From the NCBI GenBank assembly GCA_016927425.1, contig JAFGMR010000030.1, forward strand, positions 1-42,558: a stretch of 42,558 nt of DNA, written 5' to 3'. The notes under the pieces were generated by a model. It saw nothing but the letters and a program-made list of their open reading frames with translations. It had not been told where the DNA came from and ran no database searches. A program made the position numbers and the translations under genes. Of the stretch, positions 32,045 through 41,595 are shown one piece after another (positions within the stretch are counted from its first letter, which is position 1; the number at the start of each line of letters is the position of its first letter). This stretch comes from Methanotrichaceae archaeon (lineage in GTDB: Archaea; Halobacteriota; Methanosarcinia; Methanotrichales; Methanotrichaceae).

Positions 32045-34417
32045 ATGTCGTCTCGGGAGATCGCAAAGAGGGCAAACTGGCCAAAGGTAGGCAAGCAAGA
32101 GCAGCCTGCCGGGATTATCGAGAGGATGAGATCTGCCAGGATTTTCGAGCGCATGCAATCTATCGAGGGATTTCTCATCTCCCTTGCAAAGATCATGCTA
32201 GCAGCCTTCCTCTTGATATGCCTATTTTCGCTCGTCTCTTGGATCTGGCTCGACGATGGGGGGATCATCATCCTCCCATTCGAGACCGGGGATGAGGGGG
32301 ACAACGGCCAAGCGCTCGCCGACCTCCTCACCCACGATCTCCTGAGGATCAAGCTGATCCACGAGGCCGAGATGGACCTACCACAGCCACTACCTATAGG
32401 CAACTACTCAGTCCCTGAAATCACCCCCCAAGGATCCTCCATCGGTTACAGCATCCCCAACGGGGGGATGCTTCATCAAGGGATCTCCATCGGTTACAGC
32501 ATCCCCAACGTGGGTATTCTGGGCCAGGGCCAGGTCTTTCTCTCCCTGGGCAATATCCTGTTAACGTTGAAGCAGCTTGCGCCCTTTAGCAAGCCATCTC
32601 CCACGCTATCATGCAGCCTTCAGCGCTACGGCTCCCGTGTTGTTGCCGTCGCCCTCTTCGATGACGGCCGGGGGATCGAGGCCTGGGAGGCGATCTACGA
32701 AGGCAATCTCTCCGAGGGAACGCCCGAGCTCGTCCAGGACTTGGCCTACAAGGTTTACCACGGCCTCTGCCTGAGGAAAAGTCGCCTCAACGCCCGACAA
32801 ACCGAGGTCAAGCTTGCCAGGGACTGGAGGGCCTTTGGGAGCATCACCCAGGCGATGGAGGCCCGGCAGCTATATCTTTCAACGGGCGATCTCGGCCAGC
32901 TGAACCACTCCCGCGATAAGGCCCGTGAGGCCAATGCGCTGGAGCCTGGGTACATCGGCTCAGCCGAGGTGCTTTTTGGGTTGGGATTTGAGTATTTACA
33001 AAATGGCCTCCACGACCAGGCCCTTGCCACTTATGACGATGCCATAAGCATCAAGGCTGATGATCCAAGGTTTTGGAATGGCAAAGGCCTTGCCCTCTTG
33101 TATCTAGGCCGGAAGGAGGATGCACTAGGTGCCTTCGATAAAGCACTCCAAATCGATAAGAAGTATGCGATAATCTGGGCCAATATGGAAAATGCCCTTT
33201 TATCACAAGGTCGAAATAATGATGCACTGGATATCTCCAAAAGGTTACTTAAAATCAAGCAGGATGAGGCAATAATCTGGGCCAATAAGGGAAATGCCTT
33301 TTTGGGACTAAATCGGATGAGTGATGCATTGGACGCCTATAACCAGTCCCTTGAATTGAACCAAACCTATGTTAAGGCCATATATGGCAAAGGCGGAGCT
33401 TATCTTGCCCTCGGCCAGTTTGAAGAGGCGCTAGTCGCATTCAACAAGACACTCCAATTGAAGCAAGACTATGTCGAAGCCGCATATGGCAAGGGCATAG
33501 CCTATCTTGCCCTAGGTCGGTATGAAGAGGCGATAGCCGCATTCAACGAGATACTCCAATTAGTTACATATATTGCACTGATCCAGAATGACGATATATC
33601 ATCCGCCTTCGACGAAGCAGTCCAATTGATGCAAGACAATGCTAATGCAATATTCGGCAAAGGCTTGGCCTATTTTGCTCTGGGCCAGTATGACCAGGCA
33701 TTAGTCGCCTTCAACGAGGTACTCCAATGGAAGCAGGACGATTTCAAAACAATATATTGGAAAGGCCAAGCCTATCTTGCGCTAGGCCAGAATAACGAAG
33801 CATTAACTGCCTTCGACAAGGCCCTCCAATTGAAGCAAGACTACGTCGAAGCCATAGGTGGCAAAGGCCAAGCCTATCTTGCGCTAGGCCAGTATGACGA
33901 AGCATTAACTGCCTTCGACGAGGCAATACGATTCAAATCTGACTTTGCCGAGGCTTGGTCCGAAAAGGGCATTGCCCTACAAAATCTGGGCAGAAATAAT
34001 GACGCCCTCGCCGCCTACCAGAGGGCGCTCGACCTTAGCCCCCAAGATCCCATCATCCTAGGCAACTACGCAGGCCTCCTGCTGGCAATCGGGAACACAA
34101 GCGGCTTTGCGCCCCTGGAGGTGGCCCTCCACCTCACCGAGAACGAGACCACATCCAGGCCGCTTCGGCTGGAGTGCTTCTTCTACCTATACGCCCACTC
34201 CCCAGACCCAGGCCAAAGGGACGAGGCCCTCTCGGAGATCAAGGCCCTCATGAAGGAGGGCGTCAGATCCCCCGGCTGGGACCTTTCCGCAAACGTGAAG
34301 GCCGCCCGCAACCACCCCGACCCCGCCCTCCTGGAGGCGCTTGCCCGCGTCATCTCCGGCGAGGGCGAGCTCTCGGAGCTCGATGCGATCCCGGCCTGGA
34401 GGGATGCGGGGGCTTGA
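32045..34417 (+). CDS. Membrane-anchored TPR protein
   Basis: The 790-residue protein has a basic cytoplasmic N-terminus and one transmembrane helix (about 43-69, FLISLAKIMLAAFLLICLFS). A region of about 70-300 has a small alpha/beta fold opening IIILPFETGDEGDNGQALAD. About ten tetratricopeptide units follow (about 310-690), many with YLALGQYDEALTAFDEA-type consensus, then a helical tail. Several TPR units are near-identical at the DNA level (for example around 33770-33920), showing recent expansion. The TPR part is less GC-rich than the flanks, with more AT-ending codons. ATG 32045 gives a long cytoplasmic end; ATG 32126 is another option. It is probably an envelope scaffold. Confidence 0.85.
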   Translation: MSSREIAKRANWPKVGKQEQPAGIIERMRSARIFERMQSIEGFLISLAKIMLAAFLLICLFSLVSWIWLDDGGIIILPFETGDEGDNGQALADLLTHDLLRIKLIHEAEMDLPQPLPIGNYSVPEITPQGSSIGYSIPNGGMLHQGISIGYSIPNVGILGQGQVFLSLGNILLTLKQLAPFSKPSPTLSCSLQRYGSRVVAVALFDDGRGIEAWEAIYEGNLSEGTPELVQDLAYKVYHGLCLRKSRLNARQTEVKLARDWRAFGSITQAMEARQLYLSTGDLGQLNHSRDKAREANALEPGYIGSAEVLFGLGFEYLQNGLHDQALATYDDAISIKADDPRFWNGKGLALLYLGRKEDALGAFDKALQIDKKYAIIWANMENALLSQGRNNDALDISKRLLKIKQDEAIIWANKGNAFLGLNRMSDALDAYNQSLELNQTYVKAIYGKGGAYLALGQFEEALVAFNKTLQLKQDYVEAAYGKGIAYLALGRYEEAIAAFNEILQLVTYIALIQNDDISSAFDEAVQLMQDNANAIFGKGLAYFALGQYDQALVAFNEVLQWKQDDFKTIYWKGQAYLALGQNNEALTAFDKALQLKQDYVEAIGGKGQAYLALGQYDEALTAFDEAIRFKSDFAEAWSEKGIALQNLGRNNDALAAYQRALDLSPQDPIILGNYAGLLLAIGNTSGFAPLEVALHLTENETTSRPLRLECFFYLYAHSPDPGQRDEALSEIKALMKEGVRSPGWDLSANVKAARNHPDPALLEALARVISGEGELSELDAIPAWRDAGA
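32432..32527 (+). repeat. 48-bp tandem duplication inside the membrane TPR gene
   Basis: Units 32432-32479 and 32480-32527 each encode a 16-residue segment containing SIGYSIPN. The core ATCGGTTACAGCATCCCCAA is identical in both. The repeat preserves the reading frame. Confidence 0.85.
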
Positions 34418-34774
34418 GCGGAGGGGGCATCTTATAGGACTGAGCCGATAGGCAGGGCGAACATGATCAATACGTTGAGGTGAATTGCCCCCTTGGCTAA
34501 TCTTCAGCGGAACCGCAATGCCTCCTGATGGTAATCTCTTTTGATAAGTATCTCAAGACTCCTCACGATATTGAACAGGTACTATCTCCCTTTATTTCAA
34601 CCACGAATGAACGCTAATGAACACTAATATTTTAATGAGATTTAAGGGAATTTGCGGCCAATATTACCGTTTTATTGGGTTATTGTCGAGTTTAAGCATG
34701 TAAATATTCTCATTAAGTCTAAGCTAATGATTGACACACTTCAAGCAATTGAGCAGTTAGGTCGGGGCAAATCC
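34418..34774. other. Intergenic stretch, AT-rich, no gene seen
   Basis: This contains the 10-bp-period repeat at 34601-34630 and AT-rich sequence. No hicA-like toxin frame is present beside the HicB-like gene on either strand, and I see no RNA gene. Confidence 0.55.
34601..34630. repeat. 10-bp-period repeat related to the one at 13001-13030
   Basis: Three consecutive units are CCACGAATGA, ACGCTAATGA and ACACTAATAT. The first unit and the preceding CAA match the 13001 copy closely. Confidence 0.6.
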
Positions 34775-34972
34775 CTACATATCAATCTCGAGGAATGAGA
34801 GCTTCTTCCCTTTTGTGGCCAAATCCATCAGGATCTGGTAATGCTCCTCCAGGCCCCTCTTCAGGTTGGCTATGGTCTCTTCCTCACTGAGGCCCTGATC
34901 GGCTACATTGGTCAAGAGGTCGAGAGCCACATAGAACTTGCCCTCCTTATGGACCTGGATGGGGATCTTCAT
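34775..34972 (-). CDS. HicB-like antitoxin-family protein, without a HicA partner
   Basis: The 65-residue product has the partial RNase H-like HicB fold: strands MKIPIQVHKEGKFYVALDLL, then the signature GLSEEETIANLKRGLEEHYQ. There is no C-terminal DNA-binding extension. GAGAGGT precedes the ATG, and a TATA box at 34997-35003 is well placed. No HicA mRNA interferase is encoded next to it, so it is an orphan: a solitary regulator, or an antitoxin acting on a distant toxin. Confidence 0.75.
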   Translation of the reverse strand: MKIPIQVHKEGKFYVALDLLTNVADQGLSEEETIANLKRGLEEHYQILMDLATKGKKLSFLEIDM

Positions 34973-34996
34973 GCTTTACCTCTCTCATTGCTGGGG

Positions 34997-35003
34997 ATAT
35001 AAT
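34997..35003 (-). promoter_or_regulatory. TATA box of the HicB-like gene, in a short palindrome
   Basis: The minus strand reads GGGATTATATCCCC. Initiation is predicted near 34975, just ahead of the ATG. GGGAT/ATCCC arms flank the TATA core, leaving room for autoregulation. Confidence 0.45.
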
Positions 35004-35136
35004 CCCGCCCTGTCGATGCGAGGACTTGGGGCGACGGCCGGCAGCTCCACGACGCCGACGGCTGGCAATGCCAGGGCGCAGGGGGGGGCGTCCATCCAGA
35101 TCCCTTGGAACATCCGGGTTGAAGTCCCTGTCGTCT

Positions 35137-35418
35137 TCAGTCAGCCCATATCACCTCCATCCTCACGTAGGGCAGGATGTAGGGGGAAAGGGAGTCTGGT
35201 GTCACGAGCTCTACTCTCCTCTCGAAGAGATCTTCCAGGTAGATGCATAGCTCCATGAAGTTATCGAACGTCGGCCTCTCGAACTCCACAAGGATATCCA
35301 CGTCGCTCTCCGCCCCGGCCTCGCCGCGGGCAAAGGAGCCGAAGACGCCGATACGCCGCACAGAGAAGCGCTCCTTTATAACGTGCTCATGCTTCCTGAT
35401 GACCTCGATTGCGTTCAT
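35137..35418 (-). CDS. MNT-type minimal nucleotidyltransferase, without a visible HEPN partner
   Basis: The 93-residue protein has the nucleotidyltransferase signature GVFGSFARGEAGAESDVDIL, with GS and the DxD pair intact, followed by VEFERPTFDNFMELCIYLED and RRVELVTPD. MntA-type enzymes of this size are antitoxins that adenylylate HEPN-domain RNases (HepT). No HEPN gene is adjacent: downstream on the same strand lies 160 bases of spacer then the HicB-like gene, and upstream is metG in the opposite direction. It is an orphan or a remnant of a toxin-antitoxin pair. Confidence 0.85.
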   Translation of the reverse strand: MNAIEVIRKHEHVIKERFSVRRIGVFGSFARGEAGAESDVDILVEFERPTFDNFMELCIYLEDLFERRVELVTPDSLSPYILPYVRMEVIWAD

Positions 35419-35609
35419 GGAAGGGCTCCATCACATATTGATCCACATCTTCCCGGTCATTAGGTTATCAACGTCGAAGCTAATAATTTTTCGTTCAAAA
35501 TATTGGACTCCCCCCCTCAACAGCACCCCCTGCGTGGCCAAGCCGAGAGATCCCCCCTTGGGAAAACCTATATCTGCAGGTTTCCCCATAGCCGGGGGAG
35601 GTGGTTTCA

Positions 35610-37625
35610 TTGTCCCCCAAGCCAATCTTAGTAACATGCGGCCTGCCTTATGCAAACGGGCCCTGCCACATCGGCCATCTCCGCACCTACGTCCCAGCCG
35701 ACATATTCGTGAGGTCTCTGAGAAAGATGGGCGAGGATGTCCTCTTCGTCTGCGGCTCCGACGCCCACGGGACGCCGATCGTGGTCAACGCCGAGTCGCA
35801 GGGGATCGCCCCCACCGAGCTCGTCGCCCGCTATCACGATCACTTCGATAACGTCTTTCGCGGGATGGAGATAGAGTTCGACCACTTCGGATCGACCGAC
35901 GGGGAGGTCAACCACCACCGAACCCAGGAGATCGTAAAGGCCCTCATGGAGGGAGGCCACGTCTACCCCAAGGTGATAGAACTCGCCTACTGCCCCCACT
36001 GCGAACGCTTCCTTCCTGACCGCTACGTCGAGGGGATCTGCCCATACTGCGGCGTTGCCGCTCGGGGCGACGAGTGCGACCAGGGCTGCGGAAGGCACCT
36101 GGAGCCGGGCGAGATCAAGGAGGCCGTATGCAAGGTCTGCGGGGGAAAGGCCGAGTACAGGGAGCAGACCCATTACTTCTTCAGCCTTTCAAAGTTCCAG
36201 GACTTCCTGCTCGAGTACCTGGAGACCCTTGGGGGTACTGCAAGCGCCAGGAACTACGCGGCAGAATGGGTCCGCCAGGAGCTGAAGGACTGGTGCATAA
36301 CCCGCAACATGAACTGGGGCGTCAAATTCCCGGGCCGAGAGGGCCTCGTCGTGTACGTCTGGGTGGATGCGCCGATAGGCTACATCGCCTTCACTGAGGA
36401 GTGGTGCAATGCACACGGCGCCCGCTGGGAGGACTACTGGAAGGGAGATTCATCCATCATCCACTTCATCGGGGGGGACATCGTCTACCACCACTGCATC
36501 TTCTGGCCTGCCATGCTGAAGGGCGCGGGCTACTCGCTCCCAACGGCTGTCGTTGCAAGCGGGATGCTCAAGATCGACGACAAGAAGTTCTCGAAGAGCA
36601 GGGGCTACGTGGTCTGGGTCGAGGACGACTACCTGGAAAAGGGGCTCGATCCAGACCTCCTTCGATACTACCTCTCATCATACACCTCCCACACCAAGGA
36701 GGTGAACTTCGCTTGGCGGATCTTTGCGGAGAAGGTGAACTCGGAGCTCGTGGGAGCTCTTGGAAACTTCCTCAACCGGGCATTTACATTCACAGTTAAG
36801 AACTTCGGGGGCAAGGTGCCGGATGGAGAGATCGACCCCGAGGTCATCGCCCGGATAGAGCAGGCGGTGATCGAGGCCGAGGCGAATCTCCGGGAGTACG
36901 AGTTCAAGAAGGCGGCAGACGGCATAATGTCCCTTGCCGACTACGGAAACACCTACTTCCAGGGCCATGAGCCATGGAAGCTCATCAAGTCCGACCTCGA
37001 TGCGGCAGGCTCAGCTGTGCGCTCCAGCCTCCAGGTGGGAAAGGCCCTGATCATACTCATGCAGCCCTTCATGCCGGGCGTGATGGAGAAGGCCTGGGGA
37101 CAGCTCGGACTCGATGGGACGGCGGCCGCTTCGCGCTTTTCCGACGCAACTGTTCCCTTGGAGCCTGGCCACGAAATGGGGCGGCCAAAGATCCTCTTTA
37201 AAAGGATGGAGGAAGAAACCATAGCGGAGCTGGAAGCGATATTCCAGAAACGGATAAGCGAAGCAGAATCCAGAGAAGGCAAGTGTAAAGAGGAGAAGAT
37301 GGAGACTATCCCCTACGAGGATTTCATGGCGATCGATCTCAGGGTGGGAGAGATCGCAGCGGCCGAGGGCATCAAGGGATCGGAGAAGCTGCTCAAGCTG
37401 ACGGTCGATATAGGTGAAGAGAAAAGGCAGATCGTGGCAGGCATTGCCAAGGACTACAGCCCAGCGGATCTAGTGGGAATTCAGGTGATCGTTGTCGCAA
37501 ACCTGGAGCCGGCAAAGCTCTTTGGCGTCGAGTCCCAGGGAATGCTGCTTGCAGCCGACGTGGACGGGAAAGCTCTCCTTCTCCATCCGGAGAAGAGGGT
37601 GGAGCCGGGGACGAGGGTTCGCTAG
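35610..37625 (+). CDS. metG: Methionyl-tRNA synthetase with C-terminal tRNA-binding domain
   Basis: The 671-residue class I synthetase charges tRNA-Met. It has [17 protein letters not shown] with HIGH at about 20-23, zinc knuckles CPHC, CPYC, CDQGC and CKVC (about 125-190), WVDAPIGY, and a KMSKS-equivalent [10 protein letters not shown] (about 325-332). An alpha-helical anticodon domain follows. A C-terminal EMAP/Arc1p-like OB domain begins near 570 ([15 protein letters not shown]...[18 protein letters not shown]). TTG 35610 is favoured because GGAGGTG sits six bases upstream; GTG 35601 would overlap that site. A TATA-like CCTATATCTG near 35567-35576 fits the start. AtwA follows nine bases after the stop. 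Confidence 0.95.
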   Translation: MSPKPILVTCGLPYANGPCHIGHLRTYVPADIFVRSLRKMGEDVLFVCGSDAHGTPIVVNAESQGIAPTELVARYHDHFDNVFRGMEIEFDHFGSTDGEVNHHRTQEIVKALMEGGHVYPKVIELAYCPHCERFLPDRYVEGICPYCGVAARGDECDQGCGRHLEPGEIKEAVCKVCGGKAEYREQTHYFFSLSKFQDFLLEYLETLGGTASARNYAAEWVRQELKDWCITRNMNWGVKFPGREGLVVYVWVDAPIGYIAFTEEWCNAHGARWEDYWKGDSSIIHFIGGDIVYHHCIFWPAMLKGAGYSLPTAVVASGMLKIDDKKFSKSRGYVVWVEDDYLEKGLDPDLLRYYLSSYTSHTKEVNFAWRIFAEKVNSELVGALGNFLNRAFTFTVKNFGGKVPDGEIDPEVIARIEQAVIEAEANLREYEFKKAADGIMSLADYGNTYFQGHEPWKLIKSDLDAAGSAVRSSLQVGKALIILMQPFMPGVMEKAWGQLGLDGTAAASRFSDATVPLEPGHEMGRPKILFKRMEEETIAELEAIFQKRISEAESREGKCKEEKMETIPYEDFMAIDLRVGEIAAAEGIKGSEKLLKLTVDIGEEKRQIVAGIAKDYSPADLVGIQVIVVANLEPAKLFGVESQGMLLAADVDGKALLLHPEKRVEPGTRVR

Positions 37626-37634
37626 GAGGGATTC

Positions 37635-39371
37635 ATGATGATAGTAGTAGATAATCTATCGAAGACCTATCGAATTCGTGACGTCGAGGTCCCTGCCCTG
37701 AAGGGGATCGGATTTCGGGTAGAGGCCGGCGAGATACTTGGCTTCGTTGGCAGAAGCGGTGGGGGGAAGAGCACCCTTCTGAAGATCTTGCGGGGCATCG
37801 AGGACTTCGACTCGGGCAGGATCGTCATGGGCGATCTCACGATCGTCCCCGATTCAGATCCGGCGATCAAGGCTGAGCAGCGACGCATCACCGCCATCCA
37901 TCTGCAGAGGGACTTTGGCCTCTGGACCGAGTCAGCTCTGAAGAACGTCGTCCGTCGCGTCAACTCCCGGGTCACAGGCTACGAGGTGTTGCCAATTGAG
38001 GAGGATGCCACTTACGAAGAGATGTACGATGAGGCGATGGGCTACCTCCGCGTCGTGGGTCTTGCAAGCAAGGCCAACCACCTCGCAACCCTCCTCAGCG
38101 GTGGGGAGAAGCAAAGGCTGCTCATCGCAAGGCAGCTCGCAAAGAAGCCTCAGATCCTTCTCCTCGACGAGCCGGCCACTATGGCCTGTCCTACTACGAA
38201 GCAAGAGGTAATGGACACCATCCTCAAGGTCAACAAGGAGCTTGGGCTGACAATTCTCGTTGTCTCTCACCTGCCAGAGGTCCATCGCTATCTCGCAAAC
38301 CGGTTGATATGGCTGGATCGAGGGAGTATCAAAGCGGTGGGCGATACCGATGAGGTGCTCGAGTCCTTCCTATCTTGTATGGGCCCATCCGACCCCCTTC
38401 CCGAGAGGCCGGATCCGCCGAAGCCTGAGATCGTTGTTGAGGGCCTCTCCAAGAGGAACTACCTGGTTGGAACTGGGGAGGTCCTGCGCATCAAGGATCT
38501 AACGTTTTCCATAAACGAGGGGGAGATCACATCATTGATCGGCTCGAGCGGTGGAGGCAAGACCACGCTTCTCAAGATCATGCAAGGGCTCAAACCACCG
38601 GACGAGGGGACCGTCCTCTATAGACACGGGGACGACTGGGTGGATATGACCTCCTACAGCAAGCTGAGAAAGGAGGTCAGGAGGAAGATCGGCATCATGT
38701 ACCAGGAGTTCGCCCTCATGCCCGGGGAGACTATTCTAGAGCAGATCGGCTACCAGCTCGGGGTGAAGGGACCTGAGGTTCTCGGGCACGCCCGAAAGGT
38801 TGCGGAGGAGATGAATATAAGCGACCGCGTGCTCGACATGCTCTACACCGTCGCCGATATGCAGAAGGAAGAGGCAGAAGCGGTGCTGAATAAGCTGGGA
38901 TTGACGAGAGAGGTTGTGCTCGAGCTGTTCCCCCGCTTTCCCGCGAGCGATGCCTTGGAGTACGCCCAGCCGATCATGGAGCTGATGGACCTCGATTCCA
39001 ACGTCCTTGACAAGCTGCCGGAGCAGCTAAGCGGCGGAGAGAAGGTTCGCGCAACGCTTGCCATGCTGCTCGCGGCCAATCCCAGCATACTGATCCTCGA
39101 CGAGCCGTTTGGCGATATCGATCCAATAACCCTTCGAGAGGTCTCAAACGCCATAAAGCGAGTGAACGCCAAGGGATGCACCATCCTCCTCGTGAGCCAT
39201 CATGTGGACTTCGTAAGGGAGATCTCGCATAGGGCCATGCTGATGGAGAAAGGAGCTATCATCATGGACGGATCGCCGGAGGAGGTCTGTCAGGCATTCC
39301 TCTCCCGATGCGATTGCACCTACCTCCATGGTGCAAGGGGTGCCAAGAGGCCAGCCCCGGTTGAGGGGTAG
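37635..39371 (+). CDS. atwA: Methyl-coenzyme M reductase system component A2
   Basis: The 578-residue protein has two ABC ATPase domains and no membrane segments. Walker A motifs are GRSGGGKST (about 39-47) and GSSGGGKTT (about 303-311). Signatures are LLSGGEKQR (about 153-161) and LSGGEKVR (about 465-472). Walker B motifs are LLLDEPATMACPTTKQ and LILDEPFGDIDPITL. A Cys-containing D-loop in the first half and the end RCDCTYLHG are typical of AtwA. The protein supplies ATP to the complex that reductively activates the nickel cofactor F430 of methyl-coenzyme M reductase. It sits nine bases after metG, a likely two-gene transcript. It is the best evidence that the organism is a methanogen or close relative. 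Confidence 0.93.
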   Translation: MMIVVDNLSKTYRIRDVEVPALKGIGFRVEAGEILGFVGRSGGGKSTLLKILRGIEDFDSGRIVMGDLTIVPDSDPAIKAEQRRITAIHLQRDFGLWTESALKNVVRRVNSRVTGYEVLPIEEDATYEEMYDEAMGYLRVVGLASKANHLATLLSGGEKQRLLIARQLAKKPQILLLDEPATMACPTTKQEVMDTILKVNKELGLTILVVSHLPEVHRYLANRLIWLDRGSIKAVGDTDEVLESFLSCMGPSDPLPERPDPPKPEIVVEGLSKRNYLVGTGEVLRIKDLTFSINEGEITSLIGSSGGGKTTLLKIMQGLKPPDEGTVLYRHGDDWVDMTSYSKLRKEVRRKIGIMYQEFALMPGETILEQIGYQLGVKGPEVLGHARKVAEEMNISDRVLDMLYTVADMQKEEAEAVLNKLGLTREVVLELFPRFPASDALEYAQPIMELMDLDSNVLDKLPEQLSGGEKVRATLAMLLAANPSILILDEPFGDIDPITLREVSNAIKRVNAKGCTILLVSHHVDFVREISHRAMLMEKGAIIMDGSPEEVCQAFLSRCDCTYLHGARGAKRPAPVEG

Positions 39372-39411
39372 TCCGCGGTCGATCATTGGGGGAAGGCTGA
39401 GGCATACCAGG

Positions 39412-39419
39412 ATATATCT
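39412..39419 (+). promoter_or_regulatory. TATA-like element of the rpa-radA operon
   Basis: ATATATCT lies about 43 bases before ATG 39458. Predicted initiation near 39441 keeps the AAGGTG ribosome-binding site. Confidence 0.5.
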
Positions 39420-39457
39420 AAGACGAGCATAGAACCTCTGGAATAAGGTGTTGGACC

Positions 39458-40576
39458 ATGGATGATGAGATCTCGGAGATCTTTGGGCAGCTTGATGGGC
39501 GGCTATCCAGGGAGGAGTTCGACTCCAGGCTGGAGGAGAAGGTCTCCTTGATGGGCGGTCTCTGCGACCGCAAGACCGCTGCAATGCTCGTAGCCCGCGA
39601 GCTCGGCGCAAGCGATGTGACTGTGAAGATCGGCAGGATCAAGCCGGAGACCGGATCCGTCGCCTTCGTCGGCCGCGTGGTCACGATATCGCCCATACAC
39701 GAGTTCAAGCGCGCGGACGGATCGCTAGGACGGGTTGCCAACCTCACTATGGCTGACGAGACGGGCACGATTCGAGTCACCCTCTGGGACGAGTCAACCG
39801 ATCTGATCAAGTCAGGCGACCTGGCGGTGGACCTGGTGCTGAAGGTAAGAGGCTTCACCAAGGAGGGCTTTGCAGGATGCGAGGTGAACCTTGGTCGAAA
39901 TGGCGGCCTGGAGGAGGTGGACCTCGACATCAAGCCGAGGATCGAGCCCTATAAGATCTCGGAGATCGGGCGTGACATGGGCGAGGTCAACCTGGTCGCT
40001 CAAGTGCTAGACCCAGGCGAGCCTCGCGAGTTCACAAGGAAGGACGGATCCCCCGGGGTGGTGAGATCGGTCCTTCTGGGAGACGAGACGGGAAAGATCC
40101 GCCTAACCCTTTGGAACGAGCAGGCCAAGATGGAGATAAAAGAGGGCGAGTCCCTTGAGGTGATCAATGCCACCTCCAGGGAGAGATACGGTCAGGTCGA
40201 GGTACAGACCGGCGGCTACTCGATCACTAGAAAGAGCAATGCCGTCGTGAGCTACAAGGAGCAGATCACTTCGATCGCGGACCTCGAGATTGGTTCCATC
40301 TGCAGCATCTCGGGCTTCGTTTCCGGCCTGGGCGAGGTCAGGGAGTTTCCGCGAGACGATGGCCGCGTGGGCAGGGTTGCTAACATCTACGTATCCGACG
40401 AGACCGGGAGGGTGCGCGTAAGCCTCTGGGATGACCTTGCCGGCCTGGTCGAGGGTTTGGACCTGGGCCATCGTGCCGATCTCTTCGATTGCCAGGTAAA
40501 AAGCGGCTGGAACGAGGAGATGGAGGTGAGCTGCGGCTGGAGGAGCCAAGTCACTTTCGCACCGCACGAGCAATGA
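39458..40576 (+). CDS. Archaeal replication protein A (single-strand DNA binding), three OB folds
   Basis: The 372-residue protein has an N-terminal helical segment (1-60), then three OB-fold modules at about 65-165, 170-270 and 280-370. Each has a copy of the pattern E(F)xRxDGSxGxV...(A)DETGxI(R)VTLW. Examples are [40 protein letters not shown] and [20 protein letters not shown]. No zinc finger is present. It coats single-stranded DNA during replication and recombination and hands it to RadA, whose gene follows after 41 bases. AAGGTG precedes the ATG. Methanosarcinales carry several RPA types; this one resembles the multi-OB forms. Confidence 0.9.
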   Translation: MDDEISEIFGQLDGRLSREEFDSRLEEKVSLMGGLCDRKTAAMLVARELGASDVTVKIGRIKPETGSVAFVGRVVTISPIHEFKRADGSLGRVANLTMADETGTIRVTLWDESTDLIKSGDLAVDLVLKVRGFTKEGFAGCEVNLGRNGGLEEVDLDIKPRIEPYKISEIGRDMGEVNLVAQVLDPGEPREFTRKDGSPGVVRSVLLGDETGKIRLTLWNEQAKMEIKEGESLEVINATSRERYGQVEVQTGGYSITRKSNAVVSYKEQITSIADLEIGSICSISGFVSGLGEVREFPRDDGRVGRVANIYVSDETGRVRVSLWDDLAGLVEGLDLGHRADLFDCQVKSGWNEEMEVSCGWRSQVTFAPHEQ

Positions 40577-40617
40577 AGATAAAGGCCAAGACGGATGTAA
40601 AGAGGAGGAAGAGCGAG

Positions 40618-41595
40618 ATGTCCAAGATGCTTCTGGAGGATCTGCAGGGCGTTGGCCCCGCCACTGCAGAGAAGCTTAGGGAGGCCGGATACAACACCGT
40701 TGAGGCAATAGCAGTAGCCTCCCCAGGCGAGCTCGTGGGTGCGGCCGAGGTGGGGGAGACAACCGCAGCGAAGATCATAGCCTCTGCTAGGGAAGCTGCC
40801 GACATCGGCGGCTTCGAGACAGGCGATCTGGTCCTGGAGAGGCGAAAGCTCGTCGGAAAGATCACCACTGGAAGCAAGAGCTTCGACGACCTCCTTGGCG
40901 GGGGCGGCATGGAGACCCAGTGCATCGTGGAGCTCTACGGGGAATTCGGGTGCGGCAAGACCCAGGTTGCACACCAGATGGCTGTAAACGTTCAGCTTCC
41001 AGTCGAAGAAGGTGGGCTCTCCGGCTCGGCCATCATCATCGACACCGAGAACACCTTCCGCCCGGAGAGGATCGGCCAGATGGTCCGCGGACTTCCCCTG
41101 CGGGAGGAGGGGGAATGGACGTCGGAGGAGTTCCTGAAAAACATCCACGTCGCCCGTGCCTACAACTCCAACCACCAGATCCTCCTCGCCGATTCGGCCC
41201 TGGATCTGGCAGAAAGGCTTCGAGAGACGGATATGCCTGTCCGGCTGCTCGTAGTCGACTCGGTGACGGCGCACTTCCGCGCCGAGTACGTCGGCCGCGG
41301 AACGCTTGCGGACCGTCAGCAGAAACTGAACAAGCACCTGCATGACCTGATGAGGTTCGGCGATCTGAACAACGCCCTGATCCTCGTTACGAACCAGGTT
41401 ATGTCCAAGCCCGACACCTTCTTCGGCGACCCCACGAAGCCGGTGGGAGGCCACGTCCTGGGCCATACTGCGACGTTTCGGCTCTACCTGAGGAAGTCGA
41501 AGGGGGAGAAGAGAATCGCACGCCTCATCGACTCCCCATGCCTGCCCGATGGCGAGGCCGTCTTCTCCGTAACGATGGAGGGCCTGAGGGATTGA
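40618..41595 (+). CDS. radA: DNA repair and recombination protein RadA
   Basis: The 325-residue recombinase forms filaments on single-stranded DNA and exchanges strands. It has an N-terminal helix-hairpin-helix domain ([20 protein letters not shown]), Walker [10 protein letters not shown] (about 108-116), Walker [12 protein letters not shown], the L1/L2 loop region [15 protein letters not shown] and [18 protein letters not shown] 40618 is chosen because GGAGG lies nine bases upstream and the length equals that of characterised RadA. ATG 40573, overlapping the rpa stop as ATGA, would add 15 basic residues. The stop overlaps the TTG start of the phosphatase gene. Confidence 0.95.
   Translation: MSKMLLEDLQGVGPATAEKLREAGYNTVEAIAVASPGELVGAAEVGETTAAKIIASAREAADIGGFETGDLVLERRKLVGKITTGSKSFDDLLGGGGMETQCIVELYGEFGCGKTQVAHQMAVNVQLPVEEGGLSGSAIIIDTENTFRPERIGQMVRGLPLREEGEWTSEEFLKNIHVARAYNSNHQILLADSALDLAERLRETDMPVRLLVVDSVTAHFRAEYVGRGTLADRQQKLNKHLHDLMRFGDLNNALILVTNQVMSKPDTFFGDPTKPVGGHVLGHTATFRLYLRKSKGEKRIARLIDSPCLPDGEAVFSVTMEGLRD

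Noticed and set aside
34418-34774. A HicA toxin gene beside the HicB-like gene
   Set aside because: No frame on either strand shows the short double-stranded-RNA-binding-like HicA fold or its catalytic His context.
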